Assembly (NCBI GenBank): GCA_944323745.1
Contig: CALUTQ010000002.1
Location: 620,001 to 684,000, forward strand
Reading direction: 5' to 3'
Source of the DNA: Candidatus Avelusimicrobium pullarium
Lineage (GTDB): Bacteria; Elusimicrobiota; Elusimicrobia; Elusimicrobiales; Elusimicrobiaceae
DNA: 64,000 nucleotides
Positions 15,038 through 23,799 of this stretch are shown in pieces (positions within the stretch are counted from its first letter, which is position 1; the number at the start of each line of letters is the position of its first letter). Made by a program: the position numbers and the translations under genes. The notes beneath the pieces are model-generated. The model saw only the letters and a list, made by a program, of their open reading frames with translations. It made no database searches and was not told the DNA's origin.

Positions 15038-18000
15038 AGGCGTGTTTAAGCCATTGCACCGTACCGGCCAGATTTAAACGCAAGTTCTGCGAAATTTCAT
15101 AATCAAGCGAAGACGTAATATCCAACAAATTATAGTTATCTTTCACTTCCACCGGCGATTCCCGCGTGGTGTAGGCAATCGTCGTGTTCCAAATGACGCG
15201 GTTGGTGGCATTATACATCCGGTTAATAAACGGCAGTTTAATGCCGCGCGGCAAATTAAAGTCCAAACGGACGTTTAAGCTGGGGGTTACTTCTTTGTGG
15301 CTTTCGCTCAGCTGGCCGCGCACCAGCCGTTTTTCATAATTGCTGTACACCACCTTGGGCGTAAAACGCCAATTGCCCAAATAGAAAGAAGTCTGGGCGG
15401 AGAAGTCTTCCCCGTTGATGGCTTCTAAACTTTGAAAAGCGCGCAAGTCATCGGAATCGGAGGTTTGTTTGTCATACACCAGCACCGTATCAAACATATT
15501 AAAAAGCATAAAGCGCAGGTCCCCGCCGTATTTGCGCTCCAGCTGTTCGCGGCTGTCCACGGTGGTATTTTCCACCTCACTGTAGCGCAATTTTATGTTG
15601 GTGGAGGTAATCCAACGGCCGCCGTAGAAAAAACGTTCCACGTCGGATATAGAAAACACCATATCCGGCAGCGTTAAACTTTCGGACTCATATTCCGTGC
15701 CCGTTTGGTTGTTTTGCTGGATGCTGTGGGTAAAGTTGTTTAAAATAGAAATCGTTTTTAACGGAGAGAGCGCCCCCGTAAAATTGTACTCCGACAGCGG
15801 GCTCCAGCGTTGAGACGAAGTAAACGTATCGCGCAGAATTAAGCTTTGCAAGTTGGAATGTTTGCCGGTGCCGGAAAGGGAAGAACGGATCCACAAATCG
15901 GTTTTGGAATCAAACCCTTCGTCCACATAGCTCCAGGAATCGGCGTCCTGCAGGCGGTAACTGGATGAGATGACAAAACTCTTAAACAGCTTGCTTTGCG
16001 GCAAAATTTCGTTGCCGTTAAGCGTAAGCGACACACCGCCGTCAGCATTACGGTTGACGCTTTTTAACTCGCCGATGTCATAGGCTTCTTCGTCTGCTTT
16101 GCCCTGGTTAAAAATTTTCTCCGTCAGGTTGTTGGTTTCCGTCGTGGAAATACTGTAGCTGACCGAAGGCGCCAGCCATTTGGCAATGCGCCACGTGCTG
16201 TTAAAACCCGCATTTTGGTTCATCCCTTTGGGGTAGCGGTTTACGTCGGCACTGTCCATTGTTTTAAACTTGGTGCGTTCTTCTTTGCTTTGCGTCAGGC
16301 TGTAATTGGGGGTAATGTTAAAATTGCCCGTCGGCTCATAATTCATTTTAAAATTCATACGCTGGGTTTCTTCCTGCGTGTTGTAATTGCTGCTGGAAGT
16401 TAAATGCGTTTCTTTGGCGTAGTCAATGGTCGTATCCGTATAAGAATAACCCGCGTTTAAACTTTTAACCGCGCCTTGCGAATTATGCGTTACCGTAACG
16501 GCGTAAGTTTGCGCTTTGTCTTTGCGCTGCATTAAATTATAGTCCACCTGCTCCAGGGTATATTGCAAACCCACCTGGGGCAAATTGTCTTTAATAAAGT
16601 CCCCCCGCACATTGGCGCGCTGACGTTCCACCGTGCCTTTGTCCAACGAACTGACGGTGTTGTAATCTTCCGTATCGGACACATTGGGCGTAACGGTGGT
16701 GCTGCGGTTTAAGGTGGCCTGCATCGGAAAGTTTTTAAATTTATCCACGTTTAAGAAATATTCTTCTTCCGTCACTTCCTGCTCTTTGGACACCGTTAAA
16801 GGCGTTTGAAACGTACCGTCCATATACTTGTATTTGGCGCCGGCGCTGCCCCAGCCGTTAAGACGCACCACCCCGTCCACCTTATATGCGGTGCCTTCGG
16901 TGGTGACCGATTCGGCCAAGTGAATCACGTTCAGCCACACCTCGCCGGCACTGCCGGTGCCGATATACGCGTCCGGATTATCGGGGTCGGTTTCCCGCTC
17001 CACGCCGGCTACAATCATACTGATTTGTTTAAAATTCATTATGCCGCCCGAAACACGGCGGTTGACCACACGTACGTTATATTCTTCTTTGGAGGCATTT
17101 TCCAGCGTGTCGGCAATGCCGTCGCCGTCGCTGTCCACCATTTTTAAAGAAATCAAACGCCATTGGGCCGTATCAAAGTTTAACGGGACGATGACTTTGT
17201 CATAGTTTTCGTCCGTACCTACGCGCAGGAAAAATTCGCTGCCGGCATTTTGCGGTTTGCTGTACACCAAAAAGCGAATTTCCTTGTGTTGCGTAAAATC
17301 CATAGAGCTGAAGTTGCGGTTGGCGTACAAACTGTCGTCGTACACTTGGCGCGTGTCAAACGTCAGGTTTAAGGCCTGGTCCATCACGTTAGCGGTGTCG
17401 TTTTGTTCTTTATACTCCGCCACGGAGCCGTACAAATACTTAAACACTTCCGTTCCGTCACCGTTATTAGAGGCAAATATAGGCACATAGTTGGTGTTAT
17501 CCACATTGTTAATGCCGGAAACGGACAGCTGCTCGGGCTCTATGCCCTGCTGCACGTTCCAAGCCGTGCCGGACAAAGACACATTGGCAATTTTAACCGT
17601 CCCTTTATAGCGGCCCTGTGCTTTCATTTCATCGGTCAGCTTTAAAGTGATACGCAGGTGGCGCACCGCCGTCCAGTTGCTTTTGGCACTGTCTGCAATA
17701 TTAAGCGGAGACGTAAACGTCTGCCACCCGTTATAGGCCAAGCTGCTGTTGGTCAGGCCGTCAATTTCCATACCGCCATAGCCGAAATGGCCGCCCACGG
17801 TGTAATCTTCGGCATCGTATTTACCGTTTTTGTTTAAGTCCTGGCTGTCTATACGACCGTTGGGCTGGCGTTCGGGGTTGAACTGGTTGTTTACAAACGG
17901 GTTAAAGCGCACGACGGTTCCGTCCGGGTTGGTGAACCACCAGCCCTGGTCTTCGTTCGGGGCCAGTGTGGTCAGACAATTTACGTCTTCGGTCTTAGGA

Positions 18001-20420
18001 GCGCCTATCAGCGTGCCGCCTTCTTCCGTAGCGGTGGGAGAGCAGCTTGTCAGCATACCGTAACCGTTTGCCACCAGACTTTCGGGCCCGGAAGCGGGGT
18101 TGACAGAGTCTGAATATTCGCTGATGTTACCAAAGGTAATGTCAATCTGCGGGGCGGCCGTGGTGCTGCCTTCGCCCAGCATCGTCAGTTCAAAAGAGGT
18201 CTTGTCCGACAGGTCCACCCCGCTGGTGCTTAACGGATAGACGATGGAAATTTCGTCATTGTCCTGCAGGGAAGAACCGTCCGGCGCGCGTTTGGTCATA
18301 ATATCGGTAAAGTCGTAATTAATGACCAGCACCTGCTGTTTTTCGTTATACGTGCCCACGGCATTGGGGTTAATTTCCAGCATAGGCAATTCCTGCGTGT
18401 CCCAGGAAACGGAATCAATAAACGCCGGACGGCCGTTGGGGTTGGCCGCAATTGTCCAGTCATAGAAAATATTGCTGCCTGCAGTTTGAATGGTGGCCTC
18501 GTTCATACTGTCCACCATCGCATAGCCAAATGCATTTTCGTTTTTAACGCTGTGGGCCACTTCCGCGCCGAAATCTACAGACAAATTATCCGTTACGTTT
18601 AAATCTTTGGCGTTGATGTCTGCCCCGTACACCAGCAAGTCCTGCGCGTAATTGCCCACTTGCGGCACGGTATCGGGCTGGTCCCAGCCTTCTTTTAATG
18701 CCGTGGCGCCCAGCTTGATTTTGTCAAACAGTTTATAATCAAGCCGCCCGCCGATTAACGAGTTGTTGGAGCTGGAGCCGCCGGTTGTATCGTAGGTAAT
18801 GTCTATGACGGAGTTTTCCGTAATTCTTTCTCCGTCGTAAATCGTCAAATAGCCCGACGTATAGTCAATGTAATAATCGTTATTGCGCTGCAGCTGAGCA
18901 CCGTTCAAACGCACCGATTCGGACTCTACCACAATGCCCGCTTCCACAAAATAGGTTTTGACCGTGGACGTATATTCCACCTGAAACGTGCGGTTGCGGG
19001 AAGATACCGGCGTGGCGTTATACAAGCCCAAGTCGTCTGTCATACGGCTTTGCAATTCAAACACGCCTTTGTCAAAATCTACCTCAATGGTGTTGGGGTA
19101 CACCTGCTGGGGGTTGGCGCTATAGCCCACTTCCTGCCCGTTGGCGTCCAGTAAATTAAGCAAAAAGTTGCCTTTGCCGTTGTCGCGCGTAATCTGCTGG
19201 GCACCGATGTTATAAAAGGTTTTCATTTCCAGCTGATAGCCGATTTCGTCGGAAGAATCAACATATTTTTCGTTGGCGGTTTTGATGACATAAGGCTGGG
19301 TTTGGTTATCGCTAAGCCATTTGCCGGCGCTGTTTTGATAGTTCACCGCAATCACGCTGGCGGCGGTTTGGGCGCTGGTGAACTGGATAATGCCGCGCGT
19401 ATAGTCCACCGTATAGTCCACCCCGCGCTGCAGCAATTTAAATGTGCCCGGATACACCACCTTCCCCGTGACATAGTCGCGCGCCTGCAGGGAAACGGGC
19501 ACATAGTCGCCTGTGGTGGTATTGGTATCCACATACACTTCTTCGCTGCCGGCGGCAATGCTGCCTATATCCAAAGACCAGTTGTTTACCGGAAGGCCGG
19601 CGATATTGGTGCCGAAAGTCAAATCGTAATAGGTGCGGCGTACATAATCGGTGTCTTTAATAGTCACGATTTCAAACACGCTGCTGCCCACGAACTGCTT
19701 TTGTTTGCTGGAACCTTTGGTCTGGCTGCCGATGATATTAAGGTCCAAATTTTTATGCTGCAGATGCACCTTGGCACCGAAAAGTTGTTTTTCGTAAGCG
19801 ATAAATTCCGTCTGCGGCAGGGAAAGGTTAATGTCGCCGAACTCGGCCGACTGCACCAGCTCCCCGGGTTTGCCGCGGTAAGCTACGGAGAGGGTTTTTT
19901 CTTCTTCCCGTTTGTCGTCATAGTCAATATCCACAAAAATGCGGTCCAAAATTTTACCCTGCATTTTAAGCTGCATTTCCTGCTGCATTTCAAAATTGCG
20001 GATATTGCGTTCTTCTATGTCGTTGTTGGCGTCTTCCGTATAGCGTTTGGCATCCAGCTTAAAACCGATTACGTAACGCCCCGTCAAGGCCACATTGGTG
20101 CCGTAAAGCGGCAAAGACAGCGTAGGGTTAAGAAGCGTCAGGTCGGGGATAGGTTCGGGCTCTTTATCCAAAGAATAGTCGCCCTCCACCGCGGTAACCG
20201 CCTGGCGCCAAAACTCGTTGGTGTATTTAAGCAGTTGGGCGTCATCGGGAGCGTCTTCTATAATCAATTCCTGTTCGGCCTGGGCTTTGCGTTCGTCTTC
20301 AAACAGGTCGTACTTGTCCCTGTCCACCAGCTGATAAGGCAGCGTTTCGGCCTGCAGATACGGACCGAAAATAAACTGGGGGATTAAAAAAAGGCACAAA
20401 ACCAGCCGTGCGGTTTTCAT
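14976..20420 (-). CDS. sprA: SprA-like giant outer-membrane beta-barrel protein
   Basis: An 1814-residue exported protein (signal peptide ending YLQA|ETLP). It resembles SprA/Sov, the type IX secretion outer-membrane translocon of Bacteroidota. The early region lines up in order: YTNEFWRQ, PLYGTNVALTGRYVIGFKL, FEMQQEMQLKMQGKILDRI, SAEFGDINLSLPQTEFIAYE, QLFGAKVHLQHKNLDLNII then SQTKG. Later come a DSDGDGIAD calcium-type loop, a DLNKNGKYDAEDYTV loop, and many alternating beta strands ending in Phe. SprA of Flavobacterium is longer (about 2400). The start overlaps a 7-codon upstream ORF as ATGA. ComF follows with overlap. Partners such as PorV, GldK-N and PorU are not in this window. Confidence 0.8.
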   Translation of the reverse strand: MKTARLVLCLFLIPQFIFGPYLQAETLPYQLVDRDKYDLFEDERKAQAEQELIIEDAPDDAQLLKYTNEFWRQAVTAVEGDYSLDKEPEPIPDLTLLNPTLSLPLYGTNVALTGRYVIGFKLDAKRYTEDANNDIEERNIRNFEMQQEMQLKMQGKILDRIFVDIDYDDKREEEKTLSVAYRGKPGELVQSAEFGDINLSLPQTEFIAYEKQLFGAKVHLQHKNLDLNIIGSQTKGSSKQKQFVGSSVFEIVTIKDTDYVRRTYYDLTFGTNIAGLPVNNWSLDIGSIAAGSEEVYVDTNTTTGDYVPVSLQARDYVTGKVVYPGTFKLLQRGVDYTVDYTRGIIQFTSAQTAASVIAVNYQNSAGKWLSDNQTQPYVIKTANEKYVDSSDEIGYQLEMKTFYNIGAQQITRDNGKGNFLLNLLDANGQEVGYSANPQQVYPNTIEVDFDKGVFELQSRMTDDLGLYNATPVSSRNRTFQVEYTSTVKTYFVEAGIVVESESVRLNGAQLQRNNDYYIDYTSGYLTIYDGERITENSVIDITYDTTGGSSSNNSLIGGRLDYKLFDKIKLGATALKEGWDQPDTVPQVGNYAQDLLVYGADINAKDLNVTDNLSVDFGAEVAHSVKNENAFGYAMVDSMNEATIQTAGSNIFYDWTIAANPNGRPAFIDSVSWDTQELPMLEINPNAVGTYNEKQQVLVINYDFTDIMTKRAPDGSSLQDNDEISIVYPLSTSGVDLSDKTSFELTMLGEGSTTAAPQIDITFGNISEYSDSVNPASGPESLVANGYGMLTSCSPTATEEGGTLIGAPKTEDVNCLTTLAPNEDQGWWFTNPDGTVVRFNPFVNNQFNPERQPNGRIDSQDLNKNGKYDAEDYTVGGHFGYGGMEIDGLTNSSLAYNGWQTFTSPLNIADSAKSNWTAVRHLRITLKLTDEMKAQGRYKGTVKIANVSLSGTAWNVQQGIEPEQLSVSGINNVDNTNYVPIFASNNGDGTEVFKYLYGSVAEYKEQNDTANVMDQALNLTFDTRQVYDDSLYANRNFSSMDFTQHKEIRFLVYSKPQNAGSEFFLRVGTDENYDKVIVPLNFDTAQWRLISLKMVDSDGDGIADTLENASKEEYNVRVVNRRVSGGIMNFKQISMIVAGVERETDPDNPDAYIGTGSAGEVWLNVIHLAESVTTEGTAYKVDGVVRLNGWGSAGAKYKYMDGTFQTPLTVSKEQEVTEEEYFLNVDKFKNFPMQATLNRSTTVTPNVSDTEDYNTVSSLDKGTVERQRANVRGDFIKDNLPQVGLQYTLEQVDYNLMQRKDKAQTYAVTVTHNSQGAVKSLNAGYSYTDTTIDYAKETHLTSSSNYNTQEETQRMNFKMNYEPTGNFNITPNYSLTQSKEERTKFKTMDSADVNRYPKGMNQNAGFNSTWRIAKWLAPSVSYSISTTETNNLTEKIFNQGKADEEAYDIGELKSVNRNADGGVSLTLNGNEILPQSKLFKSFVISSSYRLQDADSWSYVDEGFDSKTDLWIRSSLSGTGKHSNLQSLILRDTFTSSQRWSPLSEYNFTGALSPLKTISILNNFTHSIQQNNQTGTEYESESLTLPDMVFSISDVERFFYGGRWITSTNIKLRYSEVENTTVDSREQLERKYGGDLRFMLFNMFDTVLVYDKQTSDSDDLRAFQSLEAINGEDFSAQTSFYLGNWRFTPKVVYSNYEKRLVRGQLSESHKEVTPSLNVRLDFNLPRGIKLPFINRMYNATNRVIWNTTIAYTTRESPVEVKDNYNLLDITSSLDYEISQNLRLNLAGTVQWLKHAYVETEDYMAYNLGANITIQF

Positions 20421-20440
20421 AGGATGATAAAAAACCTCAT
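20417..20440 (-). CDS. Seven-codon upstream ORF coupled to sprA
   Basis: ATG at 20440 opens MRFFIIL and stops at a TGA that shares two bases with the sprA ATG (ATGA overlap). A TACAAT box (20452-20447) ends exactly 6 nt before this ATG, the leaderless spacing found throughout the window. sprA itself has no clear ribosome binding site, so ribosomes loading on the leaderless uORF could re-initiate on sprA. This is an inference from spacing; no other evidence for translation. Confidence 0.4.
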   Translation of the reverse strand: MRFFIIL

Positions 20441-20446
20441 GTTCTC

Positions 20447-20452
20447 ATTGTA
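20447..20452 (-). promoter_or_regulatory. Promoter -10 box of sprA
   Basis: TACAAT (20452-20447), 6 nt before the ATG of the upstream ORF. A TATTAT overlaps it on the left. No good -35 at the right distance. Confidence 0.4.
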
Positions 20453-20564
20453 TAATATCTCACGTCAAAAATCAGACGGTTTTAGCCCCCCCTTTCCAGG
20501 CGCCGGCACACCCGCGCAAACAGCCCGTCTTTTTTATGTTTTCTTCGGTCTTTGTACTTTGCGC

Positions 20565-20593
20565 TTACGAACGCGCGCGCAATTTGTTAGAAT
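20565..20593 (+). promoter_or_regulatory. Promoter of lptFG
   Basis: TTACGA (20565-20570), 17-bp spacer, TAGAAT (20588-20593), then 10 nt to the lptF ATG; the leader would be only about 4 nt. Confidence 0.45.
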
Positions 20594-20603
20594 AAAAATA
20601 ATT

Positions 20604-21707
20604 ATGAAAATTTCCAAACCTTCTATTTTTACGCGCTACATCGCCAAAAGCCTGCTGACGTTTTTTGCCGGTGTAGTGGGTATTTTGATGTTTGTTATTT
20701 TCATGAACCAGTTTATCCGCATTATGGATATGGCGATGACCTACGGCACCAGCTGGGCGTGGATAGCATCTTCGCTGCTTAACGTAATGCCCGACGTGTT
20801 TACAATGGCCGCGCCGATGGCTTTTCAAATTGCCATTTTGCTCACGCTTACCAATATGAGCGAGCACGGCGAACTGATTGCGCTGCGCGCAGCCGGTTTT
20901 TCCTTTAAAGAAATTGTCCGCCCGTTGCTTTTTTGCGCTATTGCCTTATTTGTGCTTTTATTTTTTATGGCCAACTGGGTCACCCCGCGCAGCTATAAAC
21001 GGCTTATTGACCGCCGGCAGGAAGCCCGCCAGAAAATTACCAAAGTAACCTTAGAGCCCAAAACATTTTTAAACCTGGGGGAATGGGATTTGTATTTGGA
21101 AGAACTGGACGAAGACACCGATGAAGCCAAACTTATCCACCTCATCCGCAAACAGGATGCAGGTGCGCTGAGCACCAAAGTAAATGCCACCTCGGGCAAA
21201 ATTATCCTTACCGACCGCGCCATCGGTTTGCAGCTGCAGGACGGCCAAATGCAACGCATTGACGCCAAAGACCCCACCGCCATTGTAGCGGCTAATTTTG
21301 ACAATTACACAATGAGTATATCCCTTACCAGAGAATATCAACGCAAACAGCGCGTGGGGGAATTGACCAGCACCAAAATTCTGCGTCTGTTGCGCCAGGG
21401 CGGGCTTTCGCCGGAGGAAAAAGCCGAGTACCGCACCGAAGTCAGCCTGCGCAATATGATGGCATTTGCCCCGCTGATTTTGCTTTTTGTCAGCTGCCCG
21501 TTGGGGTTTTCGTTAGGCAAACGCAGCAATAAAGGCTGGGGGATGCTTTTTAGCGTAATTATCATCTTTACGTTTTATTTGCTGATGACGCTGGGCCTGA
21601 GTTTGGGCAAAAAATACGTTCTGTTGTCTTACCCCGGGCCGTGGCTGCCCATTGTAGTGGGGGCCGTGGCCGGCTGGTATTTGTGGAAAAAGAGGTTAAA
21701 CATTTAA
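20604..21707 (+). CDS. lptF: LPS export permease LptF (YjgP/YjgQ family)
   Basis: A 367-residue inner-membrane component of the LptB2FGC lipopolysaccharide exporter. It has three helices before and three after a periplasmic jellyroll domain (about residues 110-285). The coupling-helix region SEHGELIALRAAGFSFKEI that meets LptB is intact, as is the closing PLGFSLGKRSNKGWGML. The ATG at 20604 precedes the conserved KPSIFTRYIAKSLL opening. lptG follows with a TAATG overlap. LptF and LptG are paralogues; the order here is assigned by position only. Confidence 0.88.
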   Translation: MKISKPSIFTRYIAKSLLTFFAGVVGILMFVIFMNQFIRIMDMAMTYGTSWAWIASSLLNVMPDVFTMAAPMAFQIAILLTLTNMSEHGELIALRAAGFSFKEIVRPLLFCAIALFVLLFFMANWVTPRSYKRLIDRRQEARQKITKVTLEPKTFLNLGEWDLYLEELDEDTDEAKLIHLIRKQDAGALSTKVNATSGKIILTDRAIGLQLQDGQMQRIDAKDPTAIVAANFDNYTMSISLTREYQRKQRVGELTSTKILRLLRQGGLSPEEKAEYRTEVSLRNMMAFAPLILLFVSCPLGFSLGKRSNKGWGMLFSVIIIFTFYLLMTLGLSLGKKYVLLSYPGPWLPIVVGAVAGWYLWKKRLNI

Positions 21708-22792
21708 TGAGCCGCATTTTTCGTTACATCGCCAAAAAATTCTGGGGCCCTTTCTTTTTTGCTATGGGGGTTTTTGCCGCACTGGTGGTTTTGGGCGACA
21801 CATTTGAAAAACTAAAAACGCTCAGCAACGGGTATTCCACTTTGGGAGCGGTGCTAAGCTATTCTTTGCTCACTTTCCCGATGTGGCTGGCCACCATTAT
21901 GCCGGTGGCTTGTTTGTTGGGGGCCATATCCGTAATTTCCGAAATGGTGGCCAGCGGGGAATGGACCGCCTGCGTGGCCAGCGGGTTTTCCCCCAAGCAG
22001 CTTTTCAAACCCGTCATTATGTGTATTATTCTGGTAGCGGTGTTGACGATGGCCTTGCAGGAGTTTGTTGTCCCGCCGCTAAATATGAAGGCCGAAGTGC
22101 TCTACTATACTAAAATCAGCCCCGAAGCCAATTTTAACATCAATGCCGAAACCGACGTAGCAATGAAAGTGGCCGACAATCAGATGCTCTATGCCAAATC
22201 GGTGGATCTGGGGCGGGGCATTATGGAAGGCGTATCGCTGGACACGTATGACAATTTGTGGAATATTGCCTCGCAGTTTATTGCCAAGCGTATGGTCTGG
22301 GACGAACAAAACCGCCGCTGGGTGTTTGAAAAAGGGACCTATCGCACCTTTGTAGACGAATTGGACACCGAAGACGAACACTTTGAAAAAACGGACAGCC
22401 CGGTGGAAATGCAGCCAAAGGATATGTCCCTCAACCGTACGGAGAACAAACTTTTAAGCATACGCGGGCTGACCAAACGCATCAACTTTTTTAAGCGCAC
22501 GGGGCTGGCTTCTTACTCGGCCGAAACGGAGCGGCAGGCCAAGCTGGCCACGCCGTTTGTAACACTGATTATGTGCCTGCTTGGGATGCCGTTTGCCATC
22601 AGTTTAAAACGCAAAAGCAAAATTTTAAACATCATCGCTTCTATGGTCATTGCGTTTACGTTTTGGTGGCTGATCAGTATGATTACTTCCATCGGGGAAA
22701 ACGGCTACATCAACCCGTATCTGGCCGGATGGGGGCCCGTCATTATTTTTGGGGCCGTTGTGTTTTTTGAGTTTAAATGGCTTAAATTATAA
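21707..22792 (+). CDS. lptG: LPS export permease LptG (YjgP/YjgQ family)
   Basis: A 361-residue partner of LptF with the same fold: MSRIFRYIAKKFWGPFFFAM opening, coupling segment ASGEWTACVASGFSPKQLF, a periplasmic beta domain, and a final three-helix bundle after LATPFVTLIMCLLGMPFAISLKRKS. The ATG shares its first base with the lptF stop; AGAGG about 13 nt upstream may be its ribosome binding site. A terminator follows. The pair, with waaA, shows a complete outer leaflet of lipopolysaccharide. Confidence 0.88.
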   Translation: MSRIFRYIAKKFWGPFFFAMGVFAALVVLGDTFEKLKTLSNGYSTLGAVLSYSLLTFPMWLATIMPVACLLGAISVISEMVASGEWTACVASGFSPKQLFKPVIMCIILVAVLTMALQEFVVPPLNMKAEVLYYTKISPEANFNINAETDVAMKVADNQMLYAKSVDLGRGIMEGVSLDTYDNLWNIASQFIAKRMVWDEQNRRWVFEKGTYRTFVDELDTEDEHFEKTDSPVEMQPKDMSLNRTENKLLSIRGLTKRINFFKRTGLASYSAETERQAKLATPFVTLIMCLLGMPFAISLKRKSKILNIIASMVIAFTFWWLISMITSIGENGYINPYLAGWGPVIIFGAVVFFEFKWLKL

Positions 22793-22794
22793 AC

Positions 22795-22820
22795 AAAAAC
22801 CCCGGGCAACCGGGGTTTTT
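22795..22820. terminator. Bidirectional terminator between lptG and the nucleoside phosphorylase gene
   Basis: CCCCGG and CCGGGG arms (22800-22805 and 22810-22815) flanked by A and T runs. Confidence 0.8.
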
Positions 22821-22825
22821 ATTTG

Positions 22826-23578
22826 TTACTTACCTGTCAATGTTTTTACCGCTGCGTGATATAAAGCGTATAAATTTTGAAAAATGGGCTTTTCGCCAAA
22901 GTGCGGTTCCCATTTCAAACGGAAAAGTTCATCACTTATCACAAAAGCGGCCGCAGCCTTTACCTTCTTTTGCGTGCAAATGGCAAAAAAGGCGGAAGCT
23001 TCCATTTCCACCGTTAAAATATTCTTTTTTTGGTAATGCGCCACTTCCTGCGCCGTTTCGCGGAAGATGGCGTCCGTCGTCCACGTCGGGCCGGTGTGAT
23101 GATAGATGTTGTTTTTCTGCATTACGCCGGCCAATTTTTTGCTAAGTACGGCAGAGGGGTGCAAAAATTCCTGCGGCACATAATGGGCGGAAATACCTTC
23201 ATCGGCCAATGCGCCGTCGCACAGCACCACATCGGCGGCCAGCACTTCCGGCTGCAAGGACCCCGCCAACCCGATAAGCACAAACTCTTTTACCCCCAAC
23301 GCAATCAGCACTTCCAGTGCCATTGCCATCGCCGGGGCACCCACGCCAAAGCCCGTTACATAACAAAAGCCTTTTTGCTCTTCCACATAAATATCGGCTT
23401 CGCAGTTATAATGTTTAAATTTGCCTTGGCTTAAGGCGTATTTGGTCAACGAAGAAAGCGGGCAGACCACCGCTTTTTTAGGCAGTTTTAAATTGCAATG
23501 CAAATGTTTTAAATACGTCTTGGCGCCGGAAAGTTCTTTTAGTCCGGCTTTGCGTTTTTTAGGAAAAAGAAGCGTCAT
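22826..23578 (-). CDS. Nucleoside phosphorylase (PNP/UDP family 1)
   Basis: A 250-residue purine or uridine phosphorylase-like enzyme that splits nucleosides with phosphate. The glycine-rich GFGVGAPAMAMALEVLIALG, the IGLAGSLQP strand, and the sugar-binding VEMEASAFFAICTQKKVKAA are family signatures. The N-terminal 60 residues are atypical. Substrate (uridine, purine, or a modified nucleoside) is not decidable. The 220-nt leader holds a structured element with competing helices and a T-run (see 23615-23711), so expression may be controlled by attenuation. cdd at the other end of the window belongs to the same salvage network. Confidence 0.85.
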   Translation of the reverse strand: MTLLFPKKRKAGLKELSGAKTYLKHLHCNLKLPKKAVVCPLSSLTKYALSQGKFKHYNCEADIYVEEQKGFCYVTGFGVGAPAMAMALEVLIALGVKEFVLIGLAGSLQPEVLAADVVLCDGALADEGISAHYVPQEFLHPSAVLSKKLAGVMQKNNIYHHTGPTWTTDAIFRETAQEVAHYQKKNILTVEMEASAFFAICTQKKVKAAAAFVISDELFRLKWEPHFGEKPIFQNLYALYHAAVKTLTGK

Positions 23579-23614
23579 ATATATAGTCCTGTAATTAAGA
23601 TATATATACTATAC

Positions 23615-23711
23615 AAAAAAACCGCCCAAGACCTATTGCTCGGGCGGCCGTAAACCGGCCGTTCCTGTCTACCCCCGCCGGAGACCGGCCTTTTTGTCGG
23701 CCGCCAGCAAT
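23615..23711 (-). promoter_or_regulatory. Candidate riboswitch or attenuator in the nucleoside phosphorylase leader
   Basis: Read on the minus strand, ATTGCT (23711-23706) plus GGCGGCCG (23705-23698) can pair with CGGCCGCC (23650-23643) and AGCAAT (23640-23635), enclosing GGCCG/CGGCC (23690-23686 with 23661-23657) and GTCT/AGAC (23685-23682 with 23670-23667). Alternatively CCGCCC (23647-23642) pairs with GGGCGG (23627-23622) followed by seven T (23621-23615), a classic terminator. The two folds are mutually exclusive. I do not recognise a known riboswitch class. It could also be a free small RNA ending at this terminator. Confidence 0.5.
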
Positions 23712-23740
23712 CACTACGCCTCAGAACGCTTATAAAAAAC

Positions 23741-23769
23741 TTTACAACCTACGCCCGAGGTGTTATCAT
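23741..23769 (+). promoter_or_regulatory. Promoter of corA
   Basis: TTTACA (23741-23746), 17-bp spacer, TATCAT (23764-23769). The leader would be about 24 nt. Confidence 0.55.
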
Positions 23770-23799
23770 ATAAAAAGAACCTAAAAAAGCGGGTGTTTT

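Noticed and set aside
16806-20387. Long plus-strand open frames opposite sprA, including one of 361 codons
   Set aside because: They are antisense to a continuous 1814-codon gene with a signal peptide, and their composition (His, Val, Gly rich) is that of a reverse-complement shadow.
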